Source: CAVALG01 sp963630555
GTDB taxonomy: Bacteria; Bacillota; Clostridia; Oscillospirales; Acutalibacteraceae
Length of the DNA stretch: 64,000 nt
Assembly (NCBI GenBank): GCA_963630555.1
Contig: CAVGND010000001.1
Location: forward strand, 1 to 64,000
Direction of reading: 5' to 3'
Both the position numbers and the translations under genes were made by a program. Below the pieces are notes generated by a model, which saw only the letters and a program-made list of their open reading frames with translations, did no database searches and was not told the origin of the DNA. Positions 27,113 to 35,771 of the stretch are shown piece by piece. Position 1 is the stretch's first letter, and every line of letters begins with the position of its first letter.

Positions 27113-27952
27113 TTATATGTGGAGTTTTGTTTGTCTTGCGTACTGGAATATAAATTGCTGTGCAATTCCGGCGTAGGGCTTGGCACATTCGGGGAGTTCG
27201 CCCCCAAACAGTTTTGCCATTGCCCGCTTTATCCAAACATCTTGCGGAAAGGCATCAATTTTCCCAAAACCGAACAGCAGTGTGCAGTCTGCTACCTTGG
27301 GCCCGACACCAGATATTTTCATCAGTTCGCGTCCAGCAGTTTCGGTGGGTAATTTGTCAATCATATCAAAATTCACCGTACCGTCAGCCACCTTTTTTGC
27401 AGCGTCAATTATATATTTTGCCCTAAAACCGCTGCGTATGCAGGCAAGGTCGTCGGGATGTAATACAGCCAGCTTTTCGGCGTCGGGAAATGTATATCCG
27501 TGTTCGGTTTCATCACCGAAATTCTCGCATAACCGTTCAATTATGCCTTTTATACGCGGTATGTTGTTGTTTTGCGATATAATAAATGAACAAAGTGTTT
27601 CCCATTTTGGCTGACGCAGAACGCGTATCCCGCCGTAAAGGTCGATTGCTTTGCTTATTATCGGGTCGCGCGCGAGTTCAGCTGAAATTTCGCCGTAATC
27701 ACGGCCCAAGTCAAAATACGGGAACCAAAAGGAATAAAATTCATCTTCGGTAATGCCGTATAAACGAAAACTTTTGTTATCGGTTTGTCTGGCGCAGACG
27801 TATTTACCGTCGGCAATGCAATGCCATCCGTCGTTTTCTTCCCAGCGAAATGCCTGCCCACAGTCGAGCGTATCCTTTAACGAAAAGTTTTCAAGCCCGG
27901 ATATTTCAATGTAATCCTTCAATTTCTTTGCCGATACTTTATTTTTGTTCAA
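27113..27952 (-). CDS. ogg: 8-oxoguanine DNA glycosylase/AP lyase (OGG1 type)
   Basis: A 279-residue base-excision-repair enzyme of the HhH-GPD superfamily. It has the OGG N-terminal domain (KDTLDCGQAFRWEE), the helix-hairpin-helix with the catalytic lysine in SGVGPKVADC (about 232) and the catalytic aspartate in DAFPQDVWIKR. CSFIISQNNNI marks the start of the GPD domain. I prefer the TTG at 27952, which has GGTGAT just upstream on the minus strand; the ATG at 28000 has no ribosome site. It is transcribed against both neighbours. Confidence 0.9.
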   Translation of the reverse strand: MNKNKVSAKKLKDYIEISGLENFSLKDTLDCGQAFRWEENDGWHCIADGKYVCARQTDNKSFRLYGITEDEFYSFWFPYFDLGRDYGEISAELARDPIISKAIDLYGGIRVLRQPKWETLCSFIISQNNNIPRIKGIIERLCENFGDETEHGYTFPDAEKLAVLHPDDLACIRSGFRAKYIIDAAKKVADGTVNFDMIDKLPTETAGRELMKISGVGPKVADCTLLFGFGKIDAFPQDVWIKRAMAKLFGGELPECAKPYAGIAQQFIFQYARQTKLHI

Positions 27953-28033
27953 TTTTATCACCAAGAGAATTATATCATATTCTGTCGAAAAAATCTGCAT
28001 TTATAATCAAAATTTATTAACGGAAGTGAAAAT

Positions 28034-28690
28034 GTGAAAGAAGATATTTGTTCAATACCGGTAAGTGAGGTTTTTGGTAAAAAAAGCGGCTGCCCCATAT
28101 GTGAATTGCAAAGAATTGTTGAAAATAATGCTATCAGATTTACATTGGGCGACTCTAAAATGCAGCCGCATATACGCATGCAAACCAACGAAAGGGGCTT
28201 CTGCCGCAAACACTTTTCGGATTTACTGAACACCCGAAGATTTACCGAACTGGGAATAATTCTTGAAAGCCGGCTGGCAATGATGGCGGAAATGCGTCAA
28301 AAAGACCTCACGGAATATATAACAGCACAAAGCGGCACCTGTTTTATATGCGATACTGTTCGCAGCAATATGAATATACTGCTGCGTGAAATGTTTTATC
28401 TCTATGAAACCGAGCCGGAATTCAGAGAACTTTTTGCAGAACAAGAACATTTTTGTTGTGAACATTTTTCACTGCTTTGCCGCAAAGAGAATAAAAAATA
28501 TCTAAAAAGGCACTATAAAGATATGACGGCGGATATTTATAAAACAGCGCTTAATGATATTAAAATACTCCATAATGACGTCAACTATTTCAACTCTATG
28601 TATGATTACAGAAATTCAACTTCAACTGATTTTAAGGGCACCGAAAATGTTGTTGAAGAGATATTTAAGTTTTTTAACGGCGCTTTATAG
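28034..28690 (+). CDS. DUF6062 family protein
   Basis: A 218-residue cytosolic protein that I recognise as the DUF6062 family of Clostridia, function unknown. Cysteine and histidine pairs suggest metal or redox chemistry: CPICEL (about 18), FCRKHF (about 57), TCFICDT (about 97) and CCEHFSLLC (about 136). The start is GTG 28034. It is divergent from ogg with only about 80 bases between and followed by a 176-base gap that carries a promoter and DnaA-box-like sites. Confidence 0.75.
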   Translation: MKEDICSIPVSEVFGKKSGCPICELQRIVENNAIRFTLGDSKMQPHIRMQTNERGFCRKHFSDLLNTRRFTELGIILESRLAMMAEMRQKDLTEYITAQSGTCFICDTVRSNMNILLREMFYLYETEPEFRELFAEQEHFCCEHFSLLCRKENKKYLKRHYKDMTADIYKTALNDIKILHNDVNYFNSMYDYRNSTSTDFKGTENVVEEIFKFFNGAL

Positions 28691-28713
28691 TTTTCAACAT
28701 TTATGTTGACATA

Positions 28714-28742
28714 ATATTATGAATTATGTAAATTTTAAGTTA
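28714..28742 (+). promoter_or_regulatory. Sigma-A-type promoter upstream of the M16 peptidase
   Basis: After the DUF6062 gene, TTGACA, a 17-base spacer and TAAATT form a reasonable promoter reading towards 28867. The DnaA-box-like sites at 28774-28830 lie downstream of it, in the leader. Confidence 0.55.
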
Positions 28743-28773
28743 TTAACACTTGAAACAGCGGGAGTTATTCAAC

Positions 28774-28830
28774 TTTTCCACAAAGTTATCAACATTTATT
28801 ATGTAAACCACTGCCTGATAATGTGGATAA
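28774..28830. promoter_or_regulatory. Cluster of three DnaA-box-like sites
   Basis: TTTTCCACA (28774-28782) and TTATCAACA (28786-28794) each differ by one base from the DnaA box TTATCCACA, and TGTGGATAA (28822-28830) is the exact box on the other strand. All lie within 57 bases of an AT-rich gap that ends in a T/A-rich stretch before the M16 peptidase gene. No dnaA or dnaN is visible nearby, so an origin is not claimed; DnaA titration or DnaA-regulated transcription is possible. Confidence 0.5.
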
Positions 28831-28866
28831 CTTCTTTTTAAAAAATACAAAAAGGGTGTTGCGTTT

Positions 28867-30132
28867 TTGGAATTGATTACACTTGAAAACGGGGTCAGGG
28901 TGGCATTAAATTATCTTGATTTTGCAAAAAGTGCTGCAGTAAGCGTATATGTAAAATCGGGTAATATTAACGAAGACAGCTCAACGATTGGTATGTCGCA
29001 TTTTATTGAGCATATGGTATTTCGGGGAACCGAATTGCTCACACAATGCGAAATATACGAGAAAAGCGATTTAATGGGCGGTGGGTTGAACGCTTTTACA
29101 ACAAAGGAATATACCTGTTTCTATTCACGCGTCCTTGACTACCACGCTCCCGAAATTTTAGGAATAATATGTGATATGATAACCCTCCCGTCATTAAATG
29201 ACGATGATATATCTTCAGAGAAGGGTGTGGTTATTGAAGAAATAGGTATGTATGAAGACTCGCCGGAGGATTTATGCGTTGATTTGCAGAATGAAACAGC
29301 ATGGGAAGGCTCGCCGCTTTCATATAATATTTTGGGTACGCGTGAATCGGTTAAAAGTTTTACTGCCGAAAGCGTGAAAAAATTTATGAAACGGTTTTAC
29401 ACAGCCGACAGAATAGTTGTATCCGTAAGCGGAAAATTCAATCCGGATTTGATACTGAAAACCGCACGCGATAAATTGTCGCACCTCGGCGTTTCAACCG
29501 ACGAAGAACCGGAACGCAAATTTGATTTTCACGGAGGAATCAGACTTTGCAAAAAAGATGTGGAACAAACGCATATCTCTTACGCATTTAACGGATTGCC
29601 TTTAAACGATTCAAGACGCTACGCCGCTGCGATGTTTTCTTCAATATTGGGCGGTAACTCATCCTCACCGCTAAACCTCAGAATTCGCGAGGAAATGGGC
29701 ATTGCATACTCCGTATATTCTTTTCATACGGCATATGTTTCCGCCGGCATATTCGGAATAGGGGGCGCTGTAAATTCCATAAATCAAAGATCATTTATTA
29801 AAGAAAGCCTTGAAATTTTAAACTCGAGTCGAAACAATATCGACAATGACGTTTTGCTGCGCTGCAAAGAACAGGCGAAAGCAGCGTTCGTTATGAGTTC
29901 TGACAGTATTGACGGATTGGCTGCTTCCGTAGGCCGCCAGTTGATTTTAACAGACGATTTCTTAACGGCAGATCGGATAGTTTCATTGATTGACAAGGTA
30001 ACTTTAGAGGATGTTTATAATGCAGCCAAGATTATAACTGACCCCGATAATATCGCTGTGAGTGTAGTCGGCAATACCGAGAATCACGAATTCTACGGCG
30101 AACTGTTTGAAAACTTTAAAACATTGAAATGA
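28867..30132 (+). CDS. M16 family zinc metallopeptidase (YmxG/processing-peptidase type)
   Basis: A 421-residue protein with the inverted zinc motif HFIEH (about 45-49; family form HxxEH) and the third ligand glutamate in the VVIEEIGMYED region (about 121). An N-terminal M16 domain and a C-terminal M16_C domain (about 165-345, with GGNSSSPLNLRIREEMGIAYSV-like region) are present. The length is that of YmxG/MlpA single-chain bacterial peptidases. The start is TTG 28867 behind AAAGGGTG. Substrates are unknown. It stands alone, followed by the palindromic element. Confidence 0.9.
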   Translation: MELITLENGVRVALNYLDFAKSAAVSVYVKSGNINEDSSTIGMSHFIEHMVFRGTELLTQCEIYEKSDLMGGGLNAFTTKEYTCFYSRVLDYHAPEILGIICDMITLPSLNDDDISSEKGVVIEEIGMYEDSPEDLCVDLQNETAWEGSPLSYNILGTRESVKSFTAESVKKFMKRFYTADRIVVSVSGKFNPDLILKTARDKLSHLGVSTDEEPERKFDFHGGIRLCKKDVEQTHISYAFNGLPLNDSRRYAAAMFSSILGGNSSSPLNLRIREEMGIAYSVYSFHTAYVSAGIFGIGGAVNSINQRSFIKESLEILNSSRNNIDNDVLLRCKEQAKAAFVMSSDSIDGLAASVGRQLILTDDFLTADRIVSLIDKVTLEDVYNAAKIITDPDNIAVSVVGNTENHEFYGELFENFKTLK

Positions 30133-30134
30133 AT

Positions 30135-30406
30135 AGACAAAGCAATCGGGGTACAACGGTTCCTAAAACGGAGTATTTTCCCGTTTTGTTTGTCTCATCA
30201 CTTGAAATACGGAAGTATTCCTGCGTTCTTCGGCTTCCAAACCGGAAAAATCTTCTCGTTTTAGGTCGAAGATTTTCGGCAAGCGGCGTGCTTTAGCGGC
30301 GCGGCGACCCGACCGAGGAATACTGTCGTATTGTGAGCGGAGGGCAACAAAGCCGCTTAGTATGCCGATTAGCCGAAAAAACCTTTGTACCCTGATTGTT
30401 TTGTCT
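30135..30406. repeat. 272-bp imperfect palindromic, MITE-like intergenic element
   Basis: The gap after the M16 gene holds an element with 27-base terminal inverted repeats (30135-30161 and 30380-30406; 24 of 27 match). Two of the three mismatches would be G-U pairs in the plus-strand RNA. Internal symmetry continues: AATACGGAAGTATTCC on one side mirrors GGAATACTGTCGTATT on the other, and GAAAAATCTTC pairs with GAAGATTTTC near the centre. No transposase is inside. A 112-residue frame on the minus strand across it looks like a by-product. It may be a non-autonomous mobile element or a structured RNA. Confidence 0.6.
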
Positions 30407-30415
30407 AAGCATATA

Positions 30416-30452
30416 AAAATGCGTTGTACCTTAAATAGGTGCAGCGCATTTT
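30416..30452. terminator. Bidirectional terminator downstream of galU
   Basis: AAAATGCGTTGTACCT (30416-30431) and AGGTGCAGCGCATTTT (30437-30452) form a long stem with two mismatched positions and a 5-base loop, bordered by A and T runs on both sides. It probably ends the minus-strand galU operon and any transcript leaving the palindromic element. Confidence 0.7.
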
Positions 30453-30463
30453 CATGTAAAATA

Positions 30464-31345
30464 TTAATTGTTTTCAAGTATGTTTTTTGCCAGAACGGCA
30501 AGGTACTCTTTTAATTCGGCGCCGACTTGCGGATGGGTAAGACCGACTTCGATATTTGCTTTTAAAATGCCTAATTTATTTCCGATATCATATCGTGTTC
30601 CCTCAAAATCCACGCCGATAAATCCATCTTTTCTTGCTATGGTTTTCATTGCGTCGGTTAATTGCAATTCCCCGCCATATCCATTTGGTGTGTTTTCAAG
30701 AACAGGGAAAATATCCGGCGTCAGCAGGCATCTGCCGAGAATTGAAAACAGCGAAAAAATCCGGCTTTCATCGGGCTTTTCCACCATATCGCTGATCTTG
30801 TGATAATTGCCGTTGCTTTCATCAATTTTCATTGAACAATATTTGGATATCCGGTCTTTCGGAACCGATTTTATACCGGCAACGCATTTTCCGAATTTTT
30901 CATATGCCGTTATCAGTTGCTTTGTTACCGGCGTTTCGGAAATTATTACATCGTCACCGTATAAAACAGCAAACGGTTCATTACCGATAAATTCTTTTGC
31001 ACAGAGTACCGCATGACCTAAGCCGCCTGCATATTTCTGCCTTAAAAAATAAATATTGGCAAGTTTTGAAATTCTTTTTACTTCTTGCTCTAATTCGGGA
31101 TTGTTTTTTTGTGCAAGTATTGTTTCAAGTTCAACCGAACGGTCAAAATAATCTTCAATTGCCGATTTTCCCCTGTTTGTAATTATCAGTATATCGGTTA
31201 TTCCGGAAGCAACCGCTTCCTCAACAATATACTGAATTGCCGGTTTATCAACAATAGGCAGCATTTCTTTCGGTACGGATTTTGTAATCGGTAAAGTTCG
31301 CGTCCCGAAACCTGCCGCAGGTATAACCGCTTTTTTTATTTTCAT
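30464..31345 (-). CDS. galU: UTP-glucose-1-phosphate uridylyltransferase
   Basis: A 293-residue enzyme that makes UDP-glucose from UTP and glucose-1-phosphate for glycolipids and surface polysaccharides. The nucleotide-binding signature is complete (IPAAGFGTRTLPITKSVPKE) and is followed by the YGDDVI metal site (about 108) and the EKPDES region (about 167). The ATG at 31345 is preferred over GTG 31351 because AAGGAG is 7 bases upstream. It is the last gene of a five-gene minus-strand operon, next to a second sugar-nucleotide-type protein. Confidence 0.93.
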   Translation of the reverse strand: MKIKKAVIPAAGFGTRTLPITKSVPKEMLPIVDKPAIQYIVEEAVASGITDILIITNRGKSAIEDYFDRSVELETILAQKNNPELEQEVKRISKLANIYFLRQKYAGGLGHAVLCAKEFIGNEPFAVLYGDDVIISETPVTKQLITAYEKFGKCVAGIKSVPKDRISKYCSMKIDESNGNYHKISDMVEKPDESRIFSLFSILGRCLLTPDIFPVLENTPNGYGGELQLTDAMKTIARKDGFIGVDFEGTRYDIGNKLGILKANIEVGLTHPQVGAELKEYLAVLAKNILENN

Positions 31346-31364
31346 ACGCACACTCCTTATAAAT

Positions 31365-32327
31365 CTATATTAACCCGTAAATTATGCCGGGGAGCCAATA
31401 GTTTAAAAGCAGAATGGAAAGCAGGGCAACAAACAAATTCGTTCCGCCTCTTTTTGTAATTTCGATTTCTTCATCTTCAATATCTTTATTGCCCTTTATT
31501 TCGCTTATTTTATCAATACAATGTCCTTTATAAATTCTGTCGCCGAACATTCCAACGATAATGCGTAGCGTAAAAGAAAGCACGGCAGCAGCAAGAAAAA
31601 TGATTGTCGGCACAAGTAATTTACCCGATAAAAAGTTCAGCGACACAAGGTCGGCTTGCGTATAATTCGCGGGGAGAATTTCCGAAATTGCGTTTGATAA
31701 CGGAAAGGAACATATTGAAGCGGCAAGTTGGATTATAAACACCGCCATGGCCTTGAAGTACATTTTTCTGTAAAACATCCAGGCGGCAGGGAAAATAAAC
31801 GCTGCCCAGTTCCATGAACTTTTGGAAAAACCCGAAGAAAAGGCTGCAAAACGCGGAATGTATCTTTGAGATCCAATACCCACAAATGCGGCAGCATCGC
31901 TTGCTTTAACGCCGTTGCCCAACTCGGTTTTCGGGTTAATACCGCCGCACGGATCTTGCTTGCCTATAACAAACGCACGTCCGAATGGTGCACCAAACGG
32001 GCTGTTGTTTGTGCTTTCCGCATATCTTGCGGTCAGCGGTGCGGAACATTTCGGACAAAACTTGTCGTTTTGATTGCAGAGATTTCCGCAATTAGGGCAT
32101 ATAATTTTGTCTGCCGTTGCTTTTTTTCCATTCGCCGCGTTCTCTTTTTTTAACTGCTTGTCATACTGAAGGGGAGTACCGTGATTATCCTCGTCGCCGC
32201 AGTGACCTACACTGTTGTAACAGTCTCTGTGATGCGGTGCTCCGCATATGGGGCAGACAACAACATCATCGTCATCAAATAAATATCCGCCGCATATCCG
32301 GCATTTCTTTTGGTTTGTTTCATTCAT
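31365..32327 (-). CDS. Membrane protein with prokaryotic RING-like zinc finger, zinc ribbon and DUF2628
   Basis: A 320-residue protein. Residues 6-50 hold a RING-like Cys/His cluster (CRICGG, CPICGAPHHRDC, GHCG), residues about 76-100 a zinc ribbon (CPNCGNLCNQNDKFCPKC), and the C-terminal half has DUF2628-type membrane segments, starting WNWAAFIFPAAWMFYRKMYF and ending in a hydrophobic tail. It overlaps the Nudix gene by 4 bases and precedes galU by 19, so it is co-expressed with them. The function is unknown; zinc binding is inferred from the motifs. Confidence 0.8.
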   Translation of the reverse strand: MNETNQKKCRICGGYLFDDDDVVVCPICGAPHHRDCYNSVGHCGDEDNHGTPLQYDKQLKKENAANGKKATADKIICPNCGNLCNQNDKFCPKCSAPLTARYAESTNNSPFGAPFGRAFVIGKQDPCGGINPKTELGNGVKASDAAAFVGIGSQRYIPRFAAFSSGFSKSSWNWAAFIFPAAWMFYRKMYFKAMAVFIIQLAASICSFPLSNAISEILPANYTQADLVSLNFLSGKLLVPTIIFLAAAVLSFTLRIIVGMFGDRIYKGHCIDKISEIKGNKDIEDEEIEITKRGGTNLFVALLSILLLNYWLPGIIYGLI

Positions 32328-32863
32328 ACTCTTTCCTGCATCCTTCCGAAATGGCGCTTCCCTCTGTTTGGCAACGCCATTAAAAGAGTGTCGAAGTATT
32401 CCTTGCCATAGTTATGGAATTTTCCTTGCCTTACCATCTGAATTAACTGTTTTTTGTAAACTTTCCGCACGTCGCTTACTTCTTCCTTTTGAAGCACAAT
32501 TTTGCTTATCGGAATCGTTCTTCTCAGAAGATACATATCAACAAACGAGTTTTTGCGATAAATCCGTTTGATCATGGTGAGTTCGCACGGCTTTGCGATA
32601 ATACCCAGTTCCTCGCTCAATTCGCGTGTCGCAGCGGTTTTTGAATCTTCACCTGCCACGGCGGCACCGCCTGTAGCAGCCCATTCGCCGGGCATAAGAG
32701 GGCGTTCGTCGCTGCGGCGCTGGATTATCAGGCGACCGTCCGCACCGACTATCCAGATATGAACCACTAAATGATATTCGCCGTGTTTTAAACAAAAGTT
32801 GCCTCGCTGCACGGTTTTACCCGTGGTATTACCGTCCCTGTCATATACATCCCAAATTTCCAT
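32324..32863 (-). CDS. Nudix hydrolase
   Basis: A 179-residue hydrolase with a complete Nudix box in which GGAAVAGED is followed by SKTAATRELSEELGI (about residues 66-89), the Mg-binding helix that cleaves nucleoside diphosphates linked to another moiety. The N-terminus (EIWDVYDRDGNTTGKTVQRG) resembles the Idi/YfcD-like Nudix group. The substrate cannot be told. It lies 13 bases after the hexapeptide-repeat gene and overlaps the RING-like gene by 4 bases. Confidence 0.88.
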   Translation of the reverse strand: MEIWDVYDRDGNTTGKTVQRGNFCLKHGEYHLVVHIWIVGADGRLIIQRRSDERPLMPGEWAATGGAAVAGEDSKTAATRELSEELGIIAKPCELTMIKRIYRKNSFVDMYLLRRTIPISKIVLQKEEVSDVRKVYKKQLIQMVRQGKFHNYGKEYFDTLLMALPNRGKRHFGRMQERV

Positions 32864-32876
32864 ACTCAGCCCTTTA

Positions 32877-33560
32877 TTAATCCTTCTTTTTCACAATTTC
32901 ATTTTTATTCTTGTAAATCGATTTTTCGGCAATGTATCCGCGTACACTTGAAAGAGGATACACATTGCTGTGTTTGCCGACAACGGTTCCGGGATTAAGC
33001 ACAGAGCCGCAGCCTACTTCAACATAATCACCGACCATAGCACCAATTTTTCTAAGTCCGGTCGGTATTTTTAAATCGCCAAAGCGTATAATAACGTCCG
33101 TATGGTCTGATTTTACGTTTGAGGTTATTGAGCCTGCACCCAAATGAGAATGATAACCCAAAACCGAATCTCCGACATAGTTGTAATGCGGTATCTGGGT
33201 GTTATCGAAGATGACTGAGTTTTTAACCTCGGTAGAATTACCAACAACGCAGTTTTTGCCGACTATTACATTGCCTCTTATAAATGCGCAGTGGCGCACT
33301 TCCGTACCGCTGTCGACAATGCAAGGCCCTTTGATATAGGCGCTCTCATAAACATTTGCATCATTTGCTACCCAAACATTTTCACTGATTTCGGTATATA
33401 TCGACGGGTCAAGGCTCCTGCCGAGTTCAATTATAAAGTTACCTATGTGAGGCAAAACTTCCCACGGGAACTCTATGCCTTCAAAAAGTTTGTGTGCAAT
33501 TGTTTTTTCGGTATCAAACAGGGCACTGATTTTAAGCATTTCGGTATTCATAATCTTCAC
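32877..33560 (-). CDS. Left-handed beta-helix (hexapeptide) transferase, GlmU C-terminal-like
   Basis: A 227-residue protein dominated by hexapeptide repeats from about residue 70 on (AYIKGPCIVDSGTEV, VIVGKNCVVGNSTEV, HLGAGSITSNVKSD), the fold of acetyltransferases such as the GlmU C-terminal domain. No nucleotidyltransferase domain is attached, so it is not a complete GlmU. NCBI-style names for such proteins mention UDP-N-acetylglucosamine pyrophosphorylase; I would not claim that reaction. It overlaps the AI-2E family gene by 4 bases. Confidence 0.75.
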   Translation of the reverse strand: MKIMNTEMLKISALFDTEKTIAHKLFEGIEFPWEVLPHIGNFIIELGRSLDPSIYTEISENVWVANDANVYESAYIKGPCIVDSGTEVRHCAFIRGNVIVGKNCVVGNSTEVKNSVIFDNTQIPHYNYVGDSVLGYHSHLGAGSITSNVKSDHTDVIIRFGDLKIPTGLRKIGAMVGDYVEVGCGSVLNPGTVVGKHSNVYPLSSVRGYIAEKSIYKNKNEIVKKKD

Positions 33561-34714
33561 ACTTTCATAGATTGTTTTTTTAGCCTTCTTGCATCTTTCA
33601 TATCAATAATATCATTTAATATCATTTTCAGGGTTGCAATTGCGGGCACGCATACGAGTATGCCGATAAATCCGAACAGACCGCCGCCGACCGTTATGGC
33701 AAGCAGGACATATATGGGCTTAATGCCGACGCTTCCGCCGACTATTCGCGGCTGAACGATATTCGCGTCGATCTGTTGAATAACAATTATTAGTACCAGC
33801 GCCAATACAGCACTGCCGAAACCGTTTGCAATCAAGGTGAATATCGCAACAACGGCGCCGCTGATGGTTGCTCCGAAATACGGTATAAGATTGCATATTC
33901 CTATCAATATTCCCGAAAGCAGGGGATAGGGAACGCCGATTATTACAAATGTTATCGTCATCAGGGTTGCAACAATAAATGCGTCCAGCAATTGACTGTA
34001 AATATATTTATAGAATATATCCGCTATTTTGCTTAAATAGCATTTCGCAGAATGTATGGTCTTGCGCGACATAAACAATGTTAAAAATCTGCCCATAACG
34101 TGGATAAGTGTTTCGCGCGAGGCAAGCATATAAACGGAAATTATAAGCGATATTACTATTTCCAAAACCGCAGATCCCAATTTAATAACACCCTGAGCAT
34201 ATTTATCAATTGAGGAAAGGTCGAAGAATTTAAGAACCTGTTTGAGTGAAATATTTTCTTTTACGGTGTCCGCCGATATGCCGAGGGAGTTCCCGTAATG
34301 TTTGGTGAATTTTTCGAGTATTTCGATTGATTCGTTATAATAACCTGGCATTTTATCAATTAAGTCTATAATGCTCTGCACAAGGGTAGGAATGATAAAA
34401 TATATCAACATTGTGACGATAAACAGGAAGAAAATATAGGTTATTAGTATTGAAAAAGGTCTTGCGGTCTTTACAATGAATTTGTTTTTTCTTGATTGAA
34501 AAAAATTTTCAATTCGCGCCGCACACGGCGTAAGAACAAATGCGATAACAAAGCCGATTATAAAAGGGGTAAGAACCGAGATGAATTTTCCGCAGTAGGC
34601 TAAAAGTGCGGGAAACCAATCTATAACTTTATAAAAAACAATCACGGCAGCCGCGAAAACGAACGGCGGAAGCCAAGATTTAAAATTGAATTTTTTGTTG
34701 TTAAAAAGGCGCAT
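33557..34714 (-). CDS. AI-2E family transporter (YdiK/TqsA-like membrane protein)
   Basis: A 385-residue integral membrane protein with about eight hydrophobic segments and the family's C-terminal region (LLSGILIGICNLIPYFG, then IVQPRIVGGSVGIKPIYVLLA). Members export or exchange various small molecules or ions; the autoinducer-2 link holds for TqsA only. The ATG at 34714 has AGGA 9 bases upstream; ATGs at 34720 and 34723 overlap that site. It is first in the five-gene minus-strand operon that ends with galU. Confidence 0.87.
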   Translation of the reverse strand: MRLFNNKKFNFKSWLPPFVFAAAVIVFYKVIDWFPALLAYCGKFISVLTPFIIGFVIAFVLTPCAARIENFFQSRKNKFIVKTARPFSILITYIFFLFIVTMLIYFIIPTLVQSIIDLIDKMPGYYNESIEILEKFTKHYGNSLGISADTVKENISLKQVLKFFDLSSIDKYAQGVIKLGSAVLEIVISLIISVYMLASRETLIHVMGRFLTLFMSRKTIHSAKCYLSKIADIFYKYIYSQLLDAFIVATLMTITFVIIGVPYPLLSGILIGICNLIPYFGATISGAVVAIFTLIANGFGSAVLALVLIIVIQQIDANIVQPRIVGGSVGIKPIYVLLAITVGGGLFGFIGILVCVPAIATLKMILNDIIDMKDARRLKKQSMKV

Positions 34715-34755
34715 TATCATCATCCTATGCCGTTATTTTATTTATTCATATATTA

Positions 34756-34783
34756 AGTATAGCAAATTTTTAAATTTTTTCAA
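34756..34783 (-). promoter_or_regulatory. Promoter of the AI-2E-galU operon
   Basis: On the minus strand TTGAAA (34778-34783), a 16-base spacer and TATACT (34756-34761) end about 40 bases before the operon's first start codon. Confidence 0.65.
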
Positions 34784-34791
34784 TAAAAGTT

Positions 34792-34820
34792 TTGTAAATT
34801 TATAAATATTGTGATATTAT
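34792..34820 (+). promoter_or_regulatory. Promoter of rsmA
   Basis: TTGTAA (34792-34797), 17 bases and TATTAT (34815-34820) lie 44 bases before rsmA and diverge from the operon promoter next to it. Confidence 0.55.
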
Positions 34821-34864
34821 TGATAAGGAAATTCGGTTTATGCCGAATGCACAGGGGGGATTGA

Positions 34865-35728
34865 ATGCAATTAACCGAACATAATAATATAAGGAATATT
34901 CTGGGGAAGTATAATTTTAATTTCAAGAAATCGCTGGGGCAGAACTTCCTTGTTAATCCGACTGTTTGTCCGAAAATGGCACGACTTGCCGCAGCAGATG
35001 ACAGTTACGGCGTTATTGAAATCGGTCCCGGAATAGGTGTTTTAACAAAAGAACTTTCCGCTGTTTCAAAAAAAACGGTTGCCATAGAAATAGACGAGCG
35101 CCTGAAACCTGTGCTTGCGGACACTTTAAGCGAATGTGATAACGTAAAAATTATATTCGGCGACGTATGTAAAATCGACCTTTTGAAACTCATAAAAGAC
35201 GAGTTTCCCGATATGAAAGTTTCGGTTTGCGCCAATCTGCCGTATTATATTACTTCAAATATAATAATGACCTTGCTTGAAAGCAGGCTTCCTATAGAAT
35301 CGGTTACCGTAATGGTTCAGAAGGAGGCTGCCGACAGACTTTGCGCCTCCCCCGGAAGTCGAGAGTGCGGTGCGGTTTCGGCTGCGGTTAATTATTACAG
35401 CGTGCCCGAAAAAATTTTCAGGGTGTCGCCGGGGTCATTTGTTCCTCAACCTAAAGTTGAAAGCGAAGTTATACGTCTTAATATCAGGAAAACACCCGCA
35501 GTGGATGTTGCAGAGCCCGATAAAATGTTTGCGCTGATCAGGGCGGCGTTTGCACAGCGGCGCAAAACGTTTGCGAATTCTGTTTCATCGGTTATGGGCA
35601 TCAGCAAAGATTCAATTAATGCGGCTCTAACAAACTTAGATATTCCCGTAACTGTAAGAGCGGAGAAACTAACGCTTGAGGATTTTGCACATATATCCGA
35701 AAGTTTGGCAAAAACCGCCGCTTTTTAG
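34865..35728 (+). CDS. rsmA: 16S rRNA (adenine-1518/1519-N6)-dimethyltransferase RsmA
   Basis: A 287-residue enzyme that dimethylates two adjacent adenines in helix 45 of 16S rRNA. The signature FKKSLGQNFLVNPTV is at about residues 20-34, the SAM site IEIGPGIGVLTKEL at about 55-68 and the catalytic NLPYYITSNI at about 127-136. Length is normal. The start is ATG 34865 after the strong ACAGGGGGGATTGA. It is followed directly by the restriction-modification gene, which has its own promoter. Confidence 0.95.
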   Translation: MQLTEHNNIRNILGKYNFNFKKSLGQNFLVNPTVCPKMARLAAADDSYGVIEIGPGIGVLTKELSAVSKKTVAIEIDERLKPVLADTLSECDNVKIIFGDVCKIDLLKLIKDEFPDMKVSVCANLPYYITSNIIMTLLESRLPIESVTVMVQKEAADRLCASPGSRECGAVSAAVNYYSVPEKIFRVSPGSFVPQPKVESEVIRLNIRKTPAVDVAEPDKMFALIRAAFAQRRKTFANSVSSVMGISKDSINAALTNLDIPVTVRAEKLTLEDFAHISESLAKTAAF

Positions 35729-35771
35729 GCATACGGGTGTCAAATCAGTCACGGCTGCAAATAATAATTTT

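Noticed and set aside
28691..28866. Replication origin
   Set aside because: Three DnaA-box-like sites alone are too few, and no dnaA, dnaN, recF or rpmH gene is near.
30163..30501. 112-residue reading frame on the minus strand across the palindromic element
   Set aside because: It runs through the symmetric repeat and into the galU end, has no ribosome site, and its sequence is explained by the repeat.
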